DNA of 64,000 nt from NCBI RefSeq assembly GCF_024679095.1, contig NW_026110806.1, positions 531,501-595,500 on the forward strand, read 5' to 3'. The number at the start of each line of letters is the position of its first letter. Position 1 is the first letter of the stretch. Both the position numbers and the translations under genes were made by a program. This DNA is from Eriocheir sinensis. Lineage: Eukaryota > Arthropoda > Malacostraca > Decapoda > Varunidae. The notes below the pieces were generated by a model, which saw nothing but the letters and a program-made list of their open reading frames with translations, did no database searches and had not been told where the DNA came from. This document shows, in pieces, positions 1-10,380 of the stretch.

Positions 1-141
1 TTTTGTTTATTTATATTTATACGAATTTACATTATTTTATGTGTACTTTGTGTACTTTTTCTATTCGTATTTACTTAATTTTATGTGTATTTAGTATATA
101 TATTTTTATAGAAATCAACGTTATTTTATGTGTATTCGTAT
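1..141 (+). repeat. AT-rich 45-bp satellite, left flank of LTR element
   Basis: About three tandem monomers of the window-wide satellite, T-rich strand on plus. The last monomer carries the diagnostic gtgtattcgtat motif and is split by the LTR element. It resumes at 6077 with ataga-ttttgaaac. The same run, uninterrupted, is present at about 58770-58940. Confidence 0.9.
138..141. repeat. Target site duplication, left copy (GTAT)
   Basis: GTAT directly precedes the 5' LTR and recurs at 6077-6080 directly after the 3' LTR. Joining the flanks through one GTAT restores an ordinary satellite monomer, as at 36089 and 58915, which supports a true integrase-made 4-bp duplication. Confidence 0.85.
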
Positions 142-911
142 TATTACTGCAACCAGACTATCTCTGTTGCTAACTACTGAATTATCAATTATTGTACCTG
201 TTGCTCCCTGAGCTAGCTTCGGCTAAGGCTTTAGGCTTATCAAATAGCCTTGGGCTATTTCAGAGGCATTGTCGAAACCTCCACAAAGTGTGAGAGTTAG
301 TCTCATCTCAAAGGCCAAAGTGTACTCATCTCCTGAGGGTTCGGCTAGCAGCAACAACAACTCTCACGTCATCAGCCGAGTCAGTGAGTCAGTAACCACT
401 TACAAAGTGACCAGTGAACTATAGGAGGTGAACAATACTATTTTTCTCATATCTCATCATTTCTGTGCCCATCTTATCTTTTCATTCATCCATTCATCAG
501 TGATTATCATCCATTTATTCATTGGTGGTGGTTATTATTATCTATTATTATTGTGTGTCATTGTGTGGGTTTCTTGTGTTTTCTTTTTCTCATTGTTATC
601 TGTGTGTCATTTTGTCTTTGGTTTAATCTTCGTTTTGGTATATTATCTTGTTATTTTCCATACTCGTATTGAACTATTTTGTGCTTAATGACCTTCACAC
701 CATTTACTTGATTTAAACGACCACAAGGTCTTAAGAGCAAGTAACGTAATTACTCTCACTTGCTACAGGTGTTGTTAATATTGTTGTTTCTTACTTATAC
801 ATTAAATTTAAGTTAAGGACTATCTTCGTATTTTCATCACCTCATTTAATGTTCGGGTAACCAGTTTCTTAAATTATCACCCTAGGCAAAACTACTGTGT
901 CGCTCGTAACA
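142..911 (+). repeat. 5' LTR (770 bp)
   Basis: It begins tattactgcaacc and ends cgctcgtaaca, and matches 5308-6076 along its whole length. Reading the two copies side by side, I see substitutions at about 204, 442, 485, 723 and 886 and a one-base indel in the ccc run near 206. It does not open with TG, although the end is CA. An 86-codon open frame (428-688) with a hydrophobic product is present in both copies but looks incidental. Confidence 0.93.
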
Positions 912-915
912 TTAT

Positions 916-933
916 TGGGGGCCTGTCCGGGAT
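916..933 (+). other. Primer binding site, tRNA-Pro-like
   Basis: Four bases after the 5' LTR lies TGGGGGCCTGTCCGGGAT. It starts TGG, as expected for pairing with a tRNA 3' CCA end. It resembles the proline-tRNA primer site used by many retroelements, differing from the form I know at two adjacent internal bases. The position and length are right for minus-strand priming. Confidence 0.75.
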
Positions 934-1577
934 CATATGTAGTGGATTATTATAACTAATTCATTGTTATTTTCCACCACTTCATCTTCGCTAATCATTT
1001 ATTGTTTCATGTAAGTTCGTTCACCCCTAGTATCACTCCTATTACTTTTGTAATCACTGTGTCACTGTGTTTGTTGGTGCTGTTTCATGTGCAACGTGAT
1101 TGAGTGTAGGGATTGACTGTGCCTTTAATAACTAACCACGCAAAGGCCTAGCGTGGAGACTTTATCAGTTCCTCATACTCTTAATTACGTTTTGCTCTGT
1201 TCGAATCTTTCCTGTGAGACACTTTCTCCCCATAGCCTACGAGACTCATTTTCTTTAGGAATCACTGACGTTCCGAATCAATTCAATACTTCACTCGACT
1301 CATAACTTGACCAGCTCAAACTCAAACGAGTACTTAATGCCAGATCCTGTTTGCAGATGTGGGTATTGCATTCTCTGGTCATTCTCCACTGGCTCGTTAT
1401 CTTCGTCGAAGTGTTCTCTTCAGGGGTCGCTCCCCTATCAATTAATCTCATGCCAGGATTGTGAACTAGTTAATAGTTCAGGAGATTACTGTGTCACATT
1501 CCAAGCATCACTTTTAACCATTAGTGGTTACTAACAACTTTCGTACAACCGTTAAATCGACTTGTACATCAATCAAA
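934..1577 (+). other. 5' leader of the LTR element
   Basis: Non-coding stretch of about 640 bp between the primer site and the first gag codons. It is mixed composition, unlike the satellite. Short open frames (for example 1307-1534) show no recognisable domain. In elements of this kind the leader carries packaging and dimerisation signals, but I cannot point to one here. Confidence 0.6.
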
Positions 1578-2690
1578 ATGGTGTTCAACGTAGAAGAGTT
1601 TGTCGGTAATCCCTCTGTGGAGGAACTTAAAACAGCAACTGTAACTGTGGAACAACTTAAATATATTGCTACAAACTATAATATTCCTTCACTAGTCAAA
1701 CAAGAAAACCCGAGTTGATGTCCCTAATTCTAGCTCATCTGGGTGACCCTGAGGAGGAGGCTGACCACCTCATGGAAAGCCCTACCTCTTTGGGTTCTGC
1801 AAACCCCGCAATCGCCCTAGAGATAGAGGGTGAAAATGCAGGCACTCCAGATGAAGCTAGAATATGAAAAAGAAGCAAGAGCACTTGAACACGAACGAAA
1901 TGAAGAAAGTAAAGCACGTGAAAGGGAAGAGAAAGCACGTGAACGTGAACATCAACTCAGCGGGCTTCAGCTGCAGTCCTCAGACGGGGACTCAGAACCC
2001 TAATAGGTTGCAGATAACCAAATTTCTTCCTCTTATGCCTCAATTCTCGGATTACGATCCAGAAGCATTCTTTCGGGAATTCGAATCCTCTGCCATTCAC
2101 TTCGATCTACCTAAGGAGGACTGGACATGGCTAGTCAAGCCCAAACTCAACGGTAAGGCCTTGGCAGTCCTAGACAATATCGAAGACAACTCAGATTACG
2201 AGGTAGTAAAAAGCGCTATTTTAGCAGCTTATGCAGTCACCACAGAGATATCGACAAACCTTCCGCAACATGAACAAGACATCTGGTCAAACATACTTGG
2301 AGTTTGCATCAGAGAAACTCCGAGCTTTGAGACACTGGCTTAAGTCGGCAGCTGTAACCACATATGACGATCTGGTAAACCTTGTAGCTCTAGAGGAATT
2401 CAAAAGGAAGATACCATACTCAATCATGTTGCACATCACTGATAAGGATGAGACTGAACTCTTAAAAGCCGCCAAATTGGCGGATGTCTTTTCACTAATA
2501 CATCGCTCTATGCCCTCAGGAGACAAGAAACTTCAGCCTGTGGGTAAGTCAGGTGCAAGCTATAGCAAGGATGTAAAACCCGCAGAGAGTAGTGGTAGTG
2601 CCAAGTCTTTTCTCTCTTGCAGTTTTGTAAAAGGTGGGCCATCTCATAAAGAATTGTCCTGATCCTAGGTGTAAAGTAGCAAAGACCTCT
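1578..2690 (+). pseudogene. gag: gag, broken into at least four frames
   Basis: Capsid/nucleocapsid gene. A start at 1578 opens an N-terminal helical segment (MVFNVEEFVGNPSVEEL...) typical of the start of some Gypsy gag proteins; it reads out at a stop at 1716-1718. A second frame, 1836-2003, encodes a highly charged E/R/K stretch likely to form a coiled coil. A third (to 2343) carries a capsid-like region (FSDYDPEAFFREFES, LPKEDWTWLVKPKLNGKA). A fourth (2231-2662) continues it with a helical segment (LEFASEKLRALRHWL). A single CCHC zinc knuckle is visible at about 2618-2665, but its two halves (C-x2-C and GH-x4-C) lie in different frames. Several breaks fall in short homopolymers, so either mutational decay or uncorrected sequencing indels are possible. 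Confidence 0.8.
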
Positions 2691-3173
2691 ACATTCTCTA
2701 AACCAGTCGCCTCTCTCAACACTCCTTCAGTACTTCCTCCCACTGACCCTTTTCAACCCTTCAGGTCTCAAGGTACTGTGGCTCTCAACACGGACTCTGA
2801 AGGGCACCCTCTCCAGATTATGCGGGATACTGCCTCTGCCCAATCTATCATTTTAAAATCCGCTCTTCCAGGGATTGAGCAGCAGTACACGGGGGAGAAG
2901 GTACTCCTTAAAGATTTTCATCAAACCTTTCCCATACCTCTGGCTAGGGTGCACTTAAACTGTCCGTTGGTTGTGGGAGCAGTTACCATTGCTGTCAGTG
3001 AGGATAATTCTCTTCCTATCCCTAATGCTAATTTCCTGTTGGCTAATGATCTGGCTGGGGGACTAGTCGTTCCACCTATCATAACTAATGTCTCCCCATT
3101 GCATTACAACCCTACAGCTGACATGGAAAAGGAGCAGCCTAACATTTTTCCTGAATGTACAGTCACAGGGAGC
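2691..3173 (+). pseudogene. Retropepsin-like aspartic protease region
   Basis: Continues in the frame of the second half of the zinc knuckle (open from 2634 to 3236). The active-site triad reads D-T-A at 2826-2834 within IMRDTASAQS, followed by ILKSALPGIE and, downstream, a LPIPNANFLLANDLAGG segment that fits the second half of a retropepsin fold. Enzymes of this family cleave the Gag-Pol polyprotein. D-T-A in place of D-T-G is common among active retroviral-type proteases. The region ends with a linker (FPECTVT) exactly where the integrase remnant is joined at 3173/3174. This is the most intact domain of the element. Confidence 0.8.
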
Positions 3174-3939
3174 CCGAGCTTGGCATCACACAAACTTTAT
3201 CTACGGCGTACCATCCACAGTCACAGGGAGCTTTAGAAAGGTGTCACTGAAGGCTCTTCTTCGTAAATTTTGTCACGATCAGGACCAGGACTGGGACGAG
3301 GCTCTACCTTACGTCCTGTTTGCCATAAGAGAGACCCCTAACGAGTCCCTTGGAGTCTCCCCCTTTGAGTTACTGTATGGCCATAAGGTAAGAGGTCCCC
3401 TTAAAGTCATCAAGGACCAATTGCTTAATAACACCTCAAGCAAACTTGTCACTGTCACCCAGTATTTAGTTAAACTTAAAGACACACTAACCAAAGTTCG
3501 CTCCTTTGCCCGTGACAACCTCAAACAAACTCAAGGAGACATGAAGAAACACTTTGACACTAGAGCTAAAGTTAGAGAGTTCAAACCAGGTGATAAAGTC
3601 CTTGTCTTTATTCCAGTCCCAGGATCACCCCTGCAAACTAAATACCATGGTCCCTATACAGTCAATGAGAAGATCAGTGAACAAAATTACATTATAGACA
3701 CTCCTAACCGCCGGAAAAGTACCCAGAAAATACACATTAACTTACTTAAATTATATAAAACTAGAGCTGGCCTTGCACCTGGCTCACCAGAGAGACCTGT
3801 ATGTTCTATTTCGTTAGAAACCACCACCACTCATGCAGAAGGGACAAATAATTCATCCATATTATGTAACCCATCTAATTACCTGTCCCATCTCTCATCC
3901 TCTCAATCAAGACATCCTATCCATCCTTCACCAGTTTAA
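3174..3939 (+). pseudogene. Integrase C-terminal remnant placed upstream of RT
   Basis: It begins abruptly at ELGITQT and continues with the end of the DDE catalytic core. The third acidic residue is the E of GALER, codon 3236-3238. A small deletion then changes frame. The long frame to 3939 carries the core tail (QDWDEALPYVLFAIRET, SPFELLYGHK) and a GPY/F-type C-terminal domain (TKYHGPYTVNEK, INLLKLYKTR). The zinc-binding HHCC domain and the first two catalytic aspartates are absent. The remnant lies between protease and RT, not after RNase H. A low-complexity S/T/H-rich tail, about 3780-3939, separates it from RT. A 15-bp direct repeat (3159-3173 and 3217-3231) borders the deletion junction. 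Confidence 0.82.
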
Positions 3940-4023
3940 TGTGTTCAATGATCATCCAAACCTGTGTAACCTCACCTCTCATGACGTCAAGCTCCTCGGC
4001 ACCTCTCCTCTTCGTCACCTCCA

Positions 4024-4699
4024 TATCGCATAAGCCCCAGGAAACGTGACCAGATGAGGCAAGAGGTGGACTATCTACTCGAGCAGGGGCTGGCGAAACC
4101 CAGCCAGTCTCCTTGGGCGTCACCTTGTCTACTCGTCCCCAAGGAAGATGGACAGCTGCGTCTCTGCACCGACTACCGCAGGGTCAACGCTGTGACAGTC
4201 CCAGACGCCTACCCCTGCCACGGATAGACGACTTGATCGATGAGGTGGGAAGGTCCCAGTATATAACAAAGCTGGATTTATTGAAGGGCTATTATCAAAT
4301 TCCCCTCACAGAGAGAGCACAAGAGATATCCGCTTTCATCACTCCTTTGGGCTCTACCAATATAATGTAATGCCTTTGGGATGAGGAATGCCCTTCAACC
4401 TTCCAGAGAGCCATGGATTATCTGTTACAGGATCTTATTGGGTGTCCGTTTACCTAGACGACATTCTAATTTTTACAGAGCATTGGGAGCAGCACCTTAC
4501 GAGACTCAGGGATGTGCTGACAAGGCTGCAGGCAGCCCACTTCACCGTGAAGCTGGCTAAGACTACCTTCGGCCGAGCAACGGTGACGTACCTGGGCCAC
4601 GTGGTGGGCAATGGCAGAGTACGACCCAAGGAAGCCAACATCTCTGCCATCCTTGAATACCCTACCCCACTACTCGGAAGGCCCTGCGGCGCTTTCTGG
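4024..4699 (+). pseudogene. Reverse transcriptase domain, frame-broken
   Basis: Gypsy-type RT. In order: ISPRKRDQMRQEVDYLLEQG, SPWASPCLLVPKEDG, LCTDYRRVNAVT (motif 2), KLDLLKGYYQIPL (motif A with its catalytic Asp), AFITPLG, then the catalytic YLDD at 4451-4462 followed by ILIFTEHWEQHL, and TYLGHVVGNGRVRP. Frame breaks occur near 4215, between about 4350 and 4440 (the region around motif B), and near 4680. The conserved residues themselves survive. This copies element RNA into DNA in the wild-type element; as written it cannot be translated as one domain. Confidence 0.9.
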
Positions 4700-5206
4700 G
4701 CATGGCAGGGTATTACAGGAGGTTCTGCCCTAACTTCGCGGCCGCCACTGTCCCTCTCACACGGCTCACGAGTGGAGCCGTACACTACTTGTGGACAGAG
4801 GATTGCCAGGCCGCCTTCGACCAACTCAAGAACTTCCTGGCCCAGGGTCCTGTACTCATCGCCCCAGACTTCACTCAGCCCTTTGCCCTGCAGACTGATG
4901 CCAGTGATGCCGCTCTTGGTGCTGTATTACTGCAGGAGGTGGAGGGTATCCTTCATCCAGTGGCGTACCACTCCAGCAAACTTAATATCCACCAGAGAAG
5001 ATACAGCACCATTGAGAAAGAGCTCCTGGCCATCGTCTCAGCAATCCAGAAATTCGAATGCTACATACAGCCTGCTCAAGAACCACTCCAAGTTTACCAA
5101 TCAGCGACTTCTCAGATGGTCTCTGTTTCTCCAGCCCTACAACCTGAATGTCAACCACTTAAAAGGGAGGGAGAACATCATCGCCGACGCCCTATCTCGC
5201 ATCTAA
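4700..5206 (+). pseudogene. RNase H domain, last coding part before 3' LTR
   Basis: It starts with the RT-connection motif MAGYYRRFCPNF (4702) and continues with the RNase H core: the first catalytic Asp in LQTDASDAALGAVL, a Glu in STIEKELLAIVSAI, and the final Asp in IIADALSRI, which lies in another frame and ends at a stop at 5204-5206. A frame change occurs at about 5090. Only about 90 bp separate this end from the polypurine tract, so there is no room for an integrase downstream. That is the key evidence for the unusual pol order. Confidence 0.88.
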
Positions 5207-5297
5207 AAACTCGACTTGACCAGAAGTCAACCACTACGACTCCACTGGGCAACAACGGCTACCTACAACTACAAATCAACCCAGTGGTGTCGTCTTC

Positions 5298-5307
5298 AGG
5301 GGGGAGG
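5298..5307 (+). other. Polypurine tract
   Basis: AGGGGGGAGG abuts the first base of the 3' LTR, the expected position for the plus-strand primer. It fixes the left boundary of the LTR at 5308. Confidence 0.88.
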
Positions 5308-6076
5308 TATTACTGCAACCAGACTATCTCTGTTGCTAACTACTGAATTATCAATTATTGTACCTGTTGTTCCTGAGCTAGCTTCGGCTAAGGCTTTAGG
5401 CTTATCAAATAGCCTTGGGCTATTTCAGAGGCATTGTCGAAACCTCCACAAAGTGTGAGAGTTAGTCTCATCTCAAAGGCCAAAGTGTACTCATCTCCTG
5501 AGGGTTCGGCTAGCAGCAACAACAACTCTCACGTCATCAGCCGAGTCAGTGAGTCAGTAACCACTTACAAAGTGACCAGTGAACTATAGGAGGTGAACAA
5601 TACTATGTTTCTCATATCTCATCATTTCTGTGCCCATCTTATCTTTTCATTAATCCATTCATCAGTGATTATCATCCATTTATTCATTGGTGGTGGTTAT
5701 TATTATCTATTATTATTGTGTGTCATTGTGTGGGTTTCTTGTGTTTTCTTTTTCTCATTGTTATCTGTGTGTCATTTTGTCTTTGGTTTAATCTTCGTTT
5801 TGGTATATTATCTTGTTATTTTCCATACTCGTATTGAACTATTTTGTGCTTAATGACCTTCACACCATTTACTTGATTTAAACGACCATAAGGTCTTAAG
5901 AGCAAGTAACGTAATTACTCTCACTTGCTACAGGTGTTGTTAATATTGTTGTTTCTTACTTATACATTAAATTTAAGTTAAGGACTATCTTCGTATTTTC
6001 ATCACCTCATTTAATGTTCGGGTAACCAGTTTCTTAAATTATCACCCTAGACAAAACTACTGTGTCGCTCGTAACA
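5308..6076 (+). repeat. 3' LTR (769 bp)
   Basis: Matches 142-911 from the first to the last base with about five substitutions and one single-base indel (about 99% identity by eye). It is followed immediately by the GTAT duplication and then by the second half of the interrupted satellite monomer. Confidence 0.93.
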
Positions 6077-6080
6077 GTAT
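6077..6080. repeat. Target site duplication, right copy (GTAT)
   Basis: Same four bases as 138-141. The following ataga-ttttgaaaca completes the satellite monomer split by the element. Confidence 0.85.
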
Positions 6081-6358
6081 ATAGATTTTGAAACAAATTT
6101 ACATTGTTTTATATGTATTTTGCATATCTATTTCAATACAAATTTACCTTATTGTATGTGCATTTTGTATATTTATTTTAATACAAATTCAAATATTTTA
6201 TGTGTATTTTGGTATATATAATAAAAAAAAGCGTTATTTTATAGGTATTTTGCATCTTAGTTTTCACACAAATTTACATTATTTTATTAATATTCTGTGT
6301 ATATATTTTGATACGATTTTATATTATACTATTTGTGTTTTGTATATATATATATATA
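6081..6358 (+). repeat. 45-bp satellite, plus polarity, between LTR element and SINE
   Basis: Six consecutive HOR variants in canonical order, ending inside the variant that reads ctatttgtgttttgtatata, where the SINE is inserted. The order matches 58930-59190. The open frame 6088-6495 here is chance read-through into the SINE. Confidence 0.88.
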
Positions 6359-6717
6359 TTTTTTTTTTTTTTACATTGCTGCCTATTGCGCCGGTTGGCT
6401 TCTTCCCGGTGGATCTTGATGGTCGGTCCAAGGCTTCATTCCGGTGGGTCCTGATGGTCGGCCCAGCCCGTTCTGGCGCAGGCGAGTGTTTATAGTGGCA
6501 CCATCCTGCATTGGCTCATGCTGCCCTCCCAGAGCTCATTTTTGATCCTAGAATCTAGAGCCCGGGTTGATAGGTGGTCTTCTGGACAGCATGTGGGTAG
6601 TTTTAAGCCACTCGGCGGCGGCTGAAAAATCCCAGCTTGGTGGCACCGGGCGGGGATTGAACTCGCGTCCTCCTGAACACGAGGCCGTTACTTTGACGAC
6701 TCAGCCACCGCCTCCCC
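6359..6717 (-). mobile_element. tRNA-derived SINE
   Basis: A GC-rich island of about 345 bp inside AT-rich satellite, with a run of T at 6359-6372 that is the A tail on the minus strand. Read on minus, it opens ggggaggcggtggctgagtc. An A-box-like element lies at 6695-6707 and a B-box (GTTCAATCC) at 6654-6662, correctly spaced for an internal RNA polymerase III promoter. The first 70 bases resemble a tRNA, including a vestigial CCA-like ccaccaagc. The remaining 270 bases form an unrelated body with a short internal near-repeat (gaccgaccatca and gccgaccatcagg). It has no coding capacity and would depend on a LINE in trans. I do not recognise the named family. Confidence 0.82.
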
Positions 6718-6736
6718 AAATATATATTTTATATAT

Positions 6737-6742
<6 letters not shown>

Positions 6743-6800
<58 letters not shown>
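6743..6800. repeat. (AT)n microsatellite beside the SINE
   Basis: Uninterrupted AT dinucleotides of about 58 bp at the 5' side of the minus-strand SINE. The array lies in the same monomer as the SINE insertion, so the tract may have expanded from the target site itself. Confidence 0.9.
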
Positions 6801-6808
<8 letters not shown>

Positions 6809-7137
6809 TATACATATTTTCATTATTTAATGTGTATTTTTTATATATATTTTATACAAATTTACGTTATTTTAAGTGTATTTCTTTATATAATTTCATT
6901 CAAATTTACATTATTTTAAATGTATTTTGTATATGTATTTCAATACAAATTTACCTAATTTTATGTGTATTTTGTATATTTATTTTCATACAAATTTAAA
7001 TTATTATTGTGTTTTTTTGTACTATATAGTTTTATACAAATTTACGTTATTTTATGTGTATTTTCTATAACTAGTTTCATACAAATACACATTCTTTTAT
7101 TGATATTTTGTTTATTTATTTTGACGCGAGTTACATT
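6801..7137 (+). repeat. 45-bp satellite, plus polarity
   Basis: Resumes the interrupted HOR with the variants catttaatgtgt, aagtgtattt, atgtatttcaatac and onwards. It ends at the palindromic switch ttacattaagtaatgtaa near 7131-7149, where polarity reverses. Confidence 0.85.
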
Positions 7138-10100
7138 AAGTAATGTAAATACGTATAAAAAATATGTACAAAATCCACATATAATCATGTAATTCGTATC
7201 AAAATAAATAAACAAAATAGCAATAAAATAATGTAAATTTGTATTAGAAAACATATACAAATAACGCAAATTTCTATAAAAATATATGTACAAAAATGCA
7301 CGTAAAATAAAGTAAATTTGCAAAAAAATATATATACAAAACACACACTAAATAATGTAAATGCGTACATAAAATAACCTAAATTTGTATAAAACTATAT
7401 ACAAAAATACACAAAAATAATTTAAATTTGTTTGAAAAGAAATAAACAAAATACACATAAAATTAGGTAAATTTATATTGAAATACATATACAAAATACA
7501 CATCAAATAATGTAAATTTGAATGAAAATATATAAACAAATACACTTAAAATAACGTAAATTTGAATAAAATATATATCCAGGATACACATTAAAGAATG
7601 TAAATGTGTATAAAAAATATATATACAAAAAACAAATAGAATAATGTAAAATCGTATCAAAATAAATACACAGAATATCAATAAAATAATGTAAATTTGT
7701 ATGAAAATAAAGATGCAAAATTCCCAAAAATTATCGCATTTTTTATAAAAATATATTTACCAAAATACACATAAAATATTTAAAATTGTATTGAAATAAA
7801 TATACAATATGCATATACAGTAAGGTAAATTTGTATTCAAAGAGATATTAAAAAATACATATAAAACAATGTAAATTTGTTTCAAAATATATATACGAAT
7901 ACACATAAAATAAAGTAGATTTCTATAGAAATATATATATACAAAATACATATGAAATTATGTAAATACGTATAAAAATACATATACAAAATACATATCA
8001 AATAATGTAAATTCGTGTCAAAATAAATAAACAAAATATAATGAAAAGAATGTGTATTTGTATGAAAATAGATAATAGATAATAAAATTGTATAAAATAT
8101 ATATGTAAGATACACATTAAATAATGTAAATATGTATAAAACAGTATATACAAAAATCAAATAGAATAATGTAACATCGTATCAAAATAAATACACCGAA
8201 AATTAATAAAATAATGTAAATTTGTATGAAAATAAAGATGCAAAATTCCCATAAAATAGCGCATTTCTTATAAAAATATTTTTACCAAAATAAATATAAA
8301 ATATTTAAATTTGCATTGAAATAAATATGCAAAATGCACATACAATAAGGTAAATTTGTATATAAAGAGATATGCAAAAATACATATAAAACAATGTAAA
8401 TTTGTTTCAAAATATATATACGAATACAAATAAAAAAACGTAGATTTCTATAAAAATATATATACAAAATACACATAAAATTAAGTAAATACGTATAAAA
8501 AAATGTATACAAAATACACATAAAATAATGTAATTTCGAATTAAAATAAATGTAAATTTGAATGAAAATATATAAACAAATACACTTAAAATAACGTAAA
8601 TTTGTATAAAATATATATGCAAGATACACATTAAATAATGTAAATGTGTATAAAAAATATATATACAAAAAACAAATAGAATAATGTAAAATCGTATCAA
8701 AATAAATACACAGAATATCAATAAAATAATGTAAATTTCTATGAAAATAAAGATGTAAAATTCCCAAAAATTAACGCATTTTTAATAAAAATATATATAT
8801 ACCAAAATACACATAAAATATTTAAATTTGTATTGAAATAAAGATACAAAATGCATATCCAGTAAGGTAAATTTGTATTAAAAGAGATATTCAAAAATAC
8901 ATATAAAACAATGTAAATTTGTTTCAAAATATATATACGAATACACATAAAATAAAGTAGATTTCTATAGAAATATATATACAAAATACATATGAAATTA
9001 TGTAAATACGTATAAAAATATATATACAAAATACATATCAAATAAAGTAAATTCGTGTCAAAATAAATAAACAAAATATCATGAAAAGAATGTGTATTTG
9101 TATGAAAATAGATAATAGATAATAAATTTGTATAAAATATATATGCATGATACACATTAAATAATGTAAATATGTATAAAAAATTATATATACAAAAAAC
9201 AAATAGAATAATGTAAAATCGTATCAAAATAAATACACTGAATATTAATAAAATAATGTAAATTTGTATGAAAATAAAGATGCAAAATTCCCATAAAATA
9301 GCGCATTTCTTATAAAAATATATATACCAAAATACACATAAAATATTTAAATGTGCATTGAAATGAATATACAAAATGCACATACAATAAGGTAAATTTG
9401 TATTGAAAGAGATATGCAAAAATACATAGAAAACAATGTAAATTTGTTTCAAAATAGATATACGAACACAAATAAAAAAAACGTAGATTTCTATAAAAAT
9501 ATATATACAAAATACACATAAAATTAAGTAAATACGTATAAAAAAATGTATACAAAATACACATAAAATAATGTAAATTCGAATTAAAATAAATAAACAA
9601 AATACCAATAAAAGAATATGTATTTGGATAAATATAAATATACAAAATACACATACAAAATAAACATAAAATAAGGTAGATTTGTAAAAAAATATATGTA
9701 CAAAATACACATAAATGAATGTAAATTTATATAAAAATATATATACAAATACACATAAAATACCATGAATTTGTATAAAAATATATATTCAAAATAAATA
9801 TTAAATAATGTAAAAGCGTATAAAAATATATATACAAAGTACATATAAATTAATGTAAATTCGTATCAATATAAATTAACAAAACACCAATAAAATAATA
9901 TACATTTGAATGAAAATAAATTTACAAAATACACATAACATAACTAAAATTTGTATTAAAATATATACAAAAATACCTAGATATAATTTGAGTTTGTATG
10001 AAAATAGATATACAAAATACACATAAAACTAGGTAAATTTCTTTTGAAATGTATATACAAAATACCCATAAAATATTGTAAATTTGTGTCAAAATATATA

Positions 10101-10380
10101 AACAAATACACATAAATTAACGTAAATTTGTATGAAAAATATGTACAAAATACACATAGAATAATGTCAATTCGTATCAAAATGAATGAGCAGAATATCA
10201 ATAAAATAATGTAAATTTGTCTGAAAATAAAGATGCAAAATACCCAAAAAATAAAGCATATGTTTCTAAAAATACAGATACAAAAATACACATCGAATAA
10301 TTAAAATTGTATTAAAATTGATATACAAAATGCGTATATAATAAGGTAAATTTGTATTGAAAAAATATGCAACATACACG
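7138..10380 (-). repeat. 45-bp satellite block, minus polarity (3.2 kb)
   Basis: A-rich on plus. It holds the longest chance frame of the satellite (8739-9710, 323 codons) made of 15-residue repeats. Its left part (7170-9900) is closely similar, in the same orientation, to 48990-51650. It ends at the recurrent junction aacatacacgtttactcata (10371-10390). Confidence 0.88.

Larger units (their letters stand above)
142..6076 (+). mobile_element. Ty3/Gypsy-like LTR retrotransposon, Gmr1-type pol order, defective
   Basis: Full-length LTR element of about 5.9 kb. It has two near-identical LTRs (142-911, 5308-6076), a primer binding site just after the 5' LTR, a polypurine tract abutting the 3' LTR, and a 4-bp GTAT duplication on both sides. 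The internal region runs gag, protease, the C-terminal part of integrase, reverse transcriptase, RNase H. Integrase therefore lies upstream of RT, as in Ty1/copia and in the small Gmr1 group of Ty3/Gypsy-like elements. RT and RNase H sequence and the GPY/F-type integrase tail are of Gypsy type. All coding parts are split among frames, and the integrase N-terminus and most of its catalytic core are missing. The copy cannot encode a functional polyprotein as written. Five substitutions and one indel between the LTRs suggest a recent insertion. Confidence 0.93.

Noticed and set aside
428..688. 86-codon hydrophobic frame in the 5' LTR, repeated at 5593-5853 in the 3' LTR
   Set aside because: It is preserved because the LTRs are nearly identical; no known LTR-encoded protein matches, and the product is a low-complexity T-rich translation.
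3917..4824. Minus-strand frames 3917-4123 and 4450-4824
   Set aside because: Antisense of the integrase tail and RT of the left LTR element; no domain.
6640..6717. Possible tRNA gene on minus
   Set aside because: It has A and B boxes but is fused to a 270-bp body with an A tail and does not fold into a full cloverleaf by eye; it is a SINE head.
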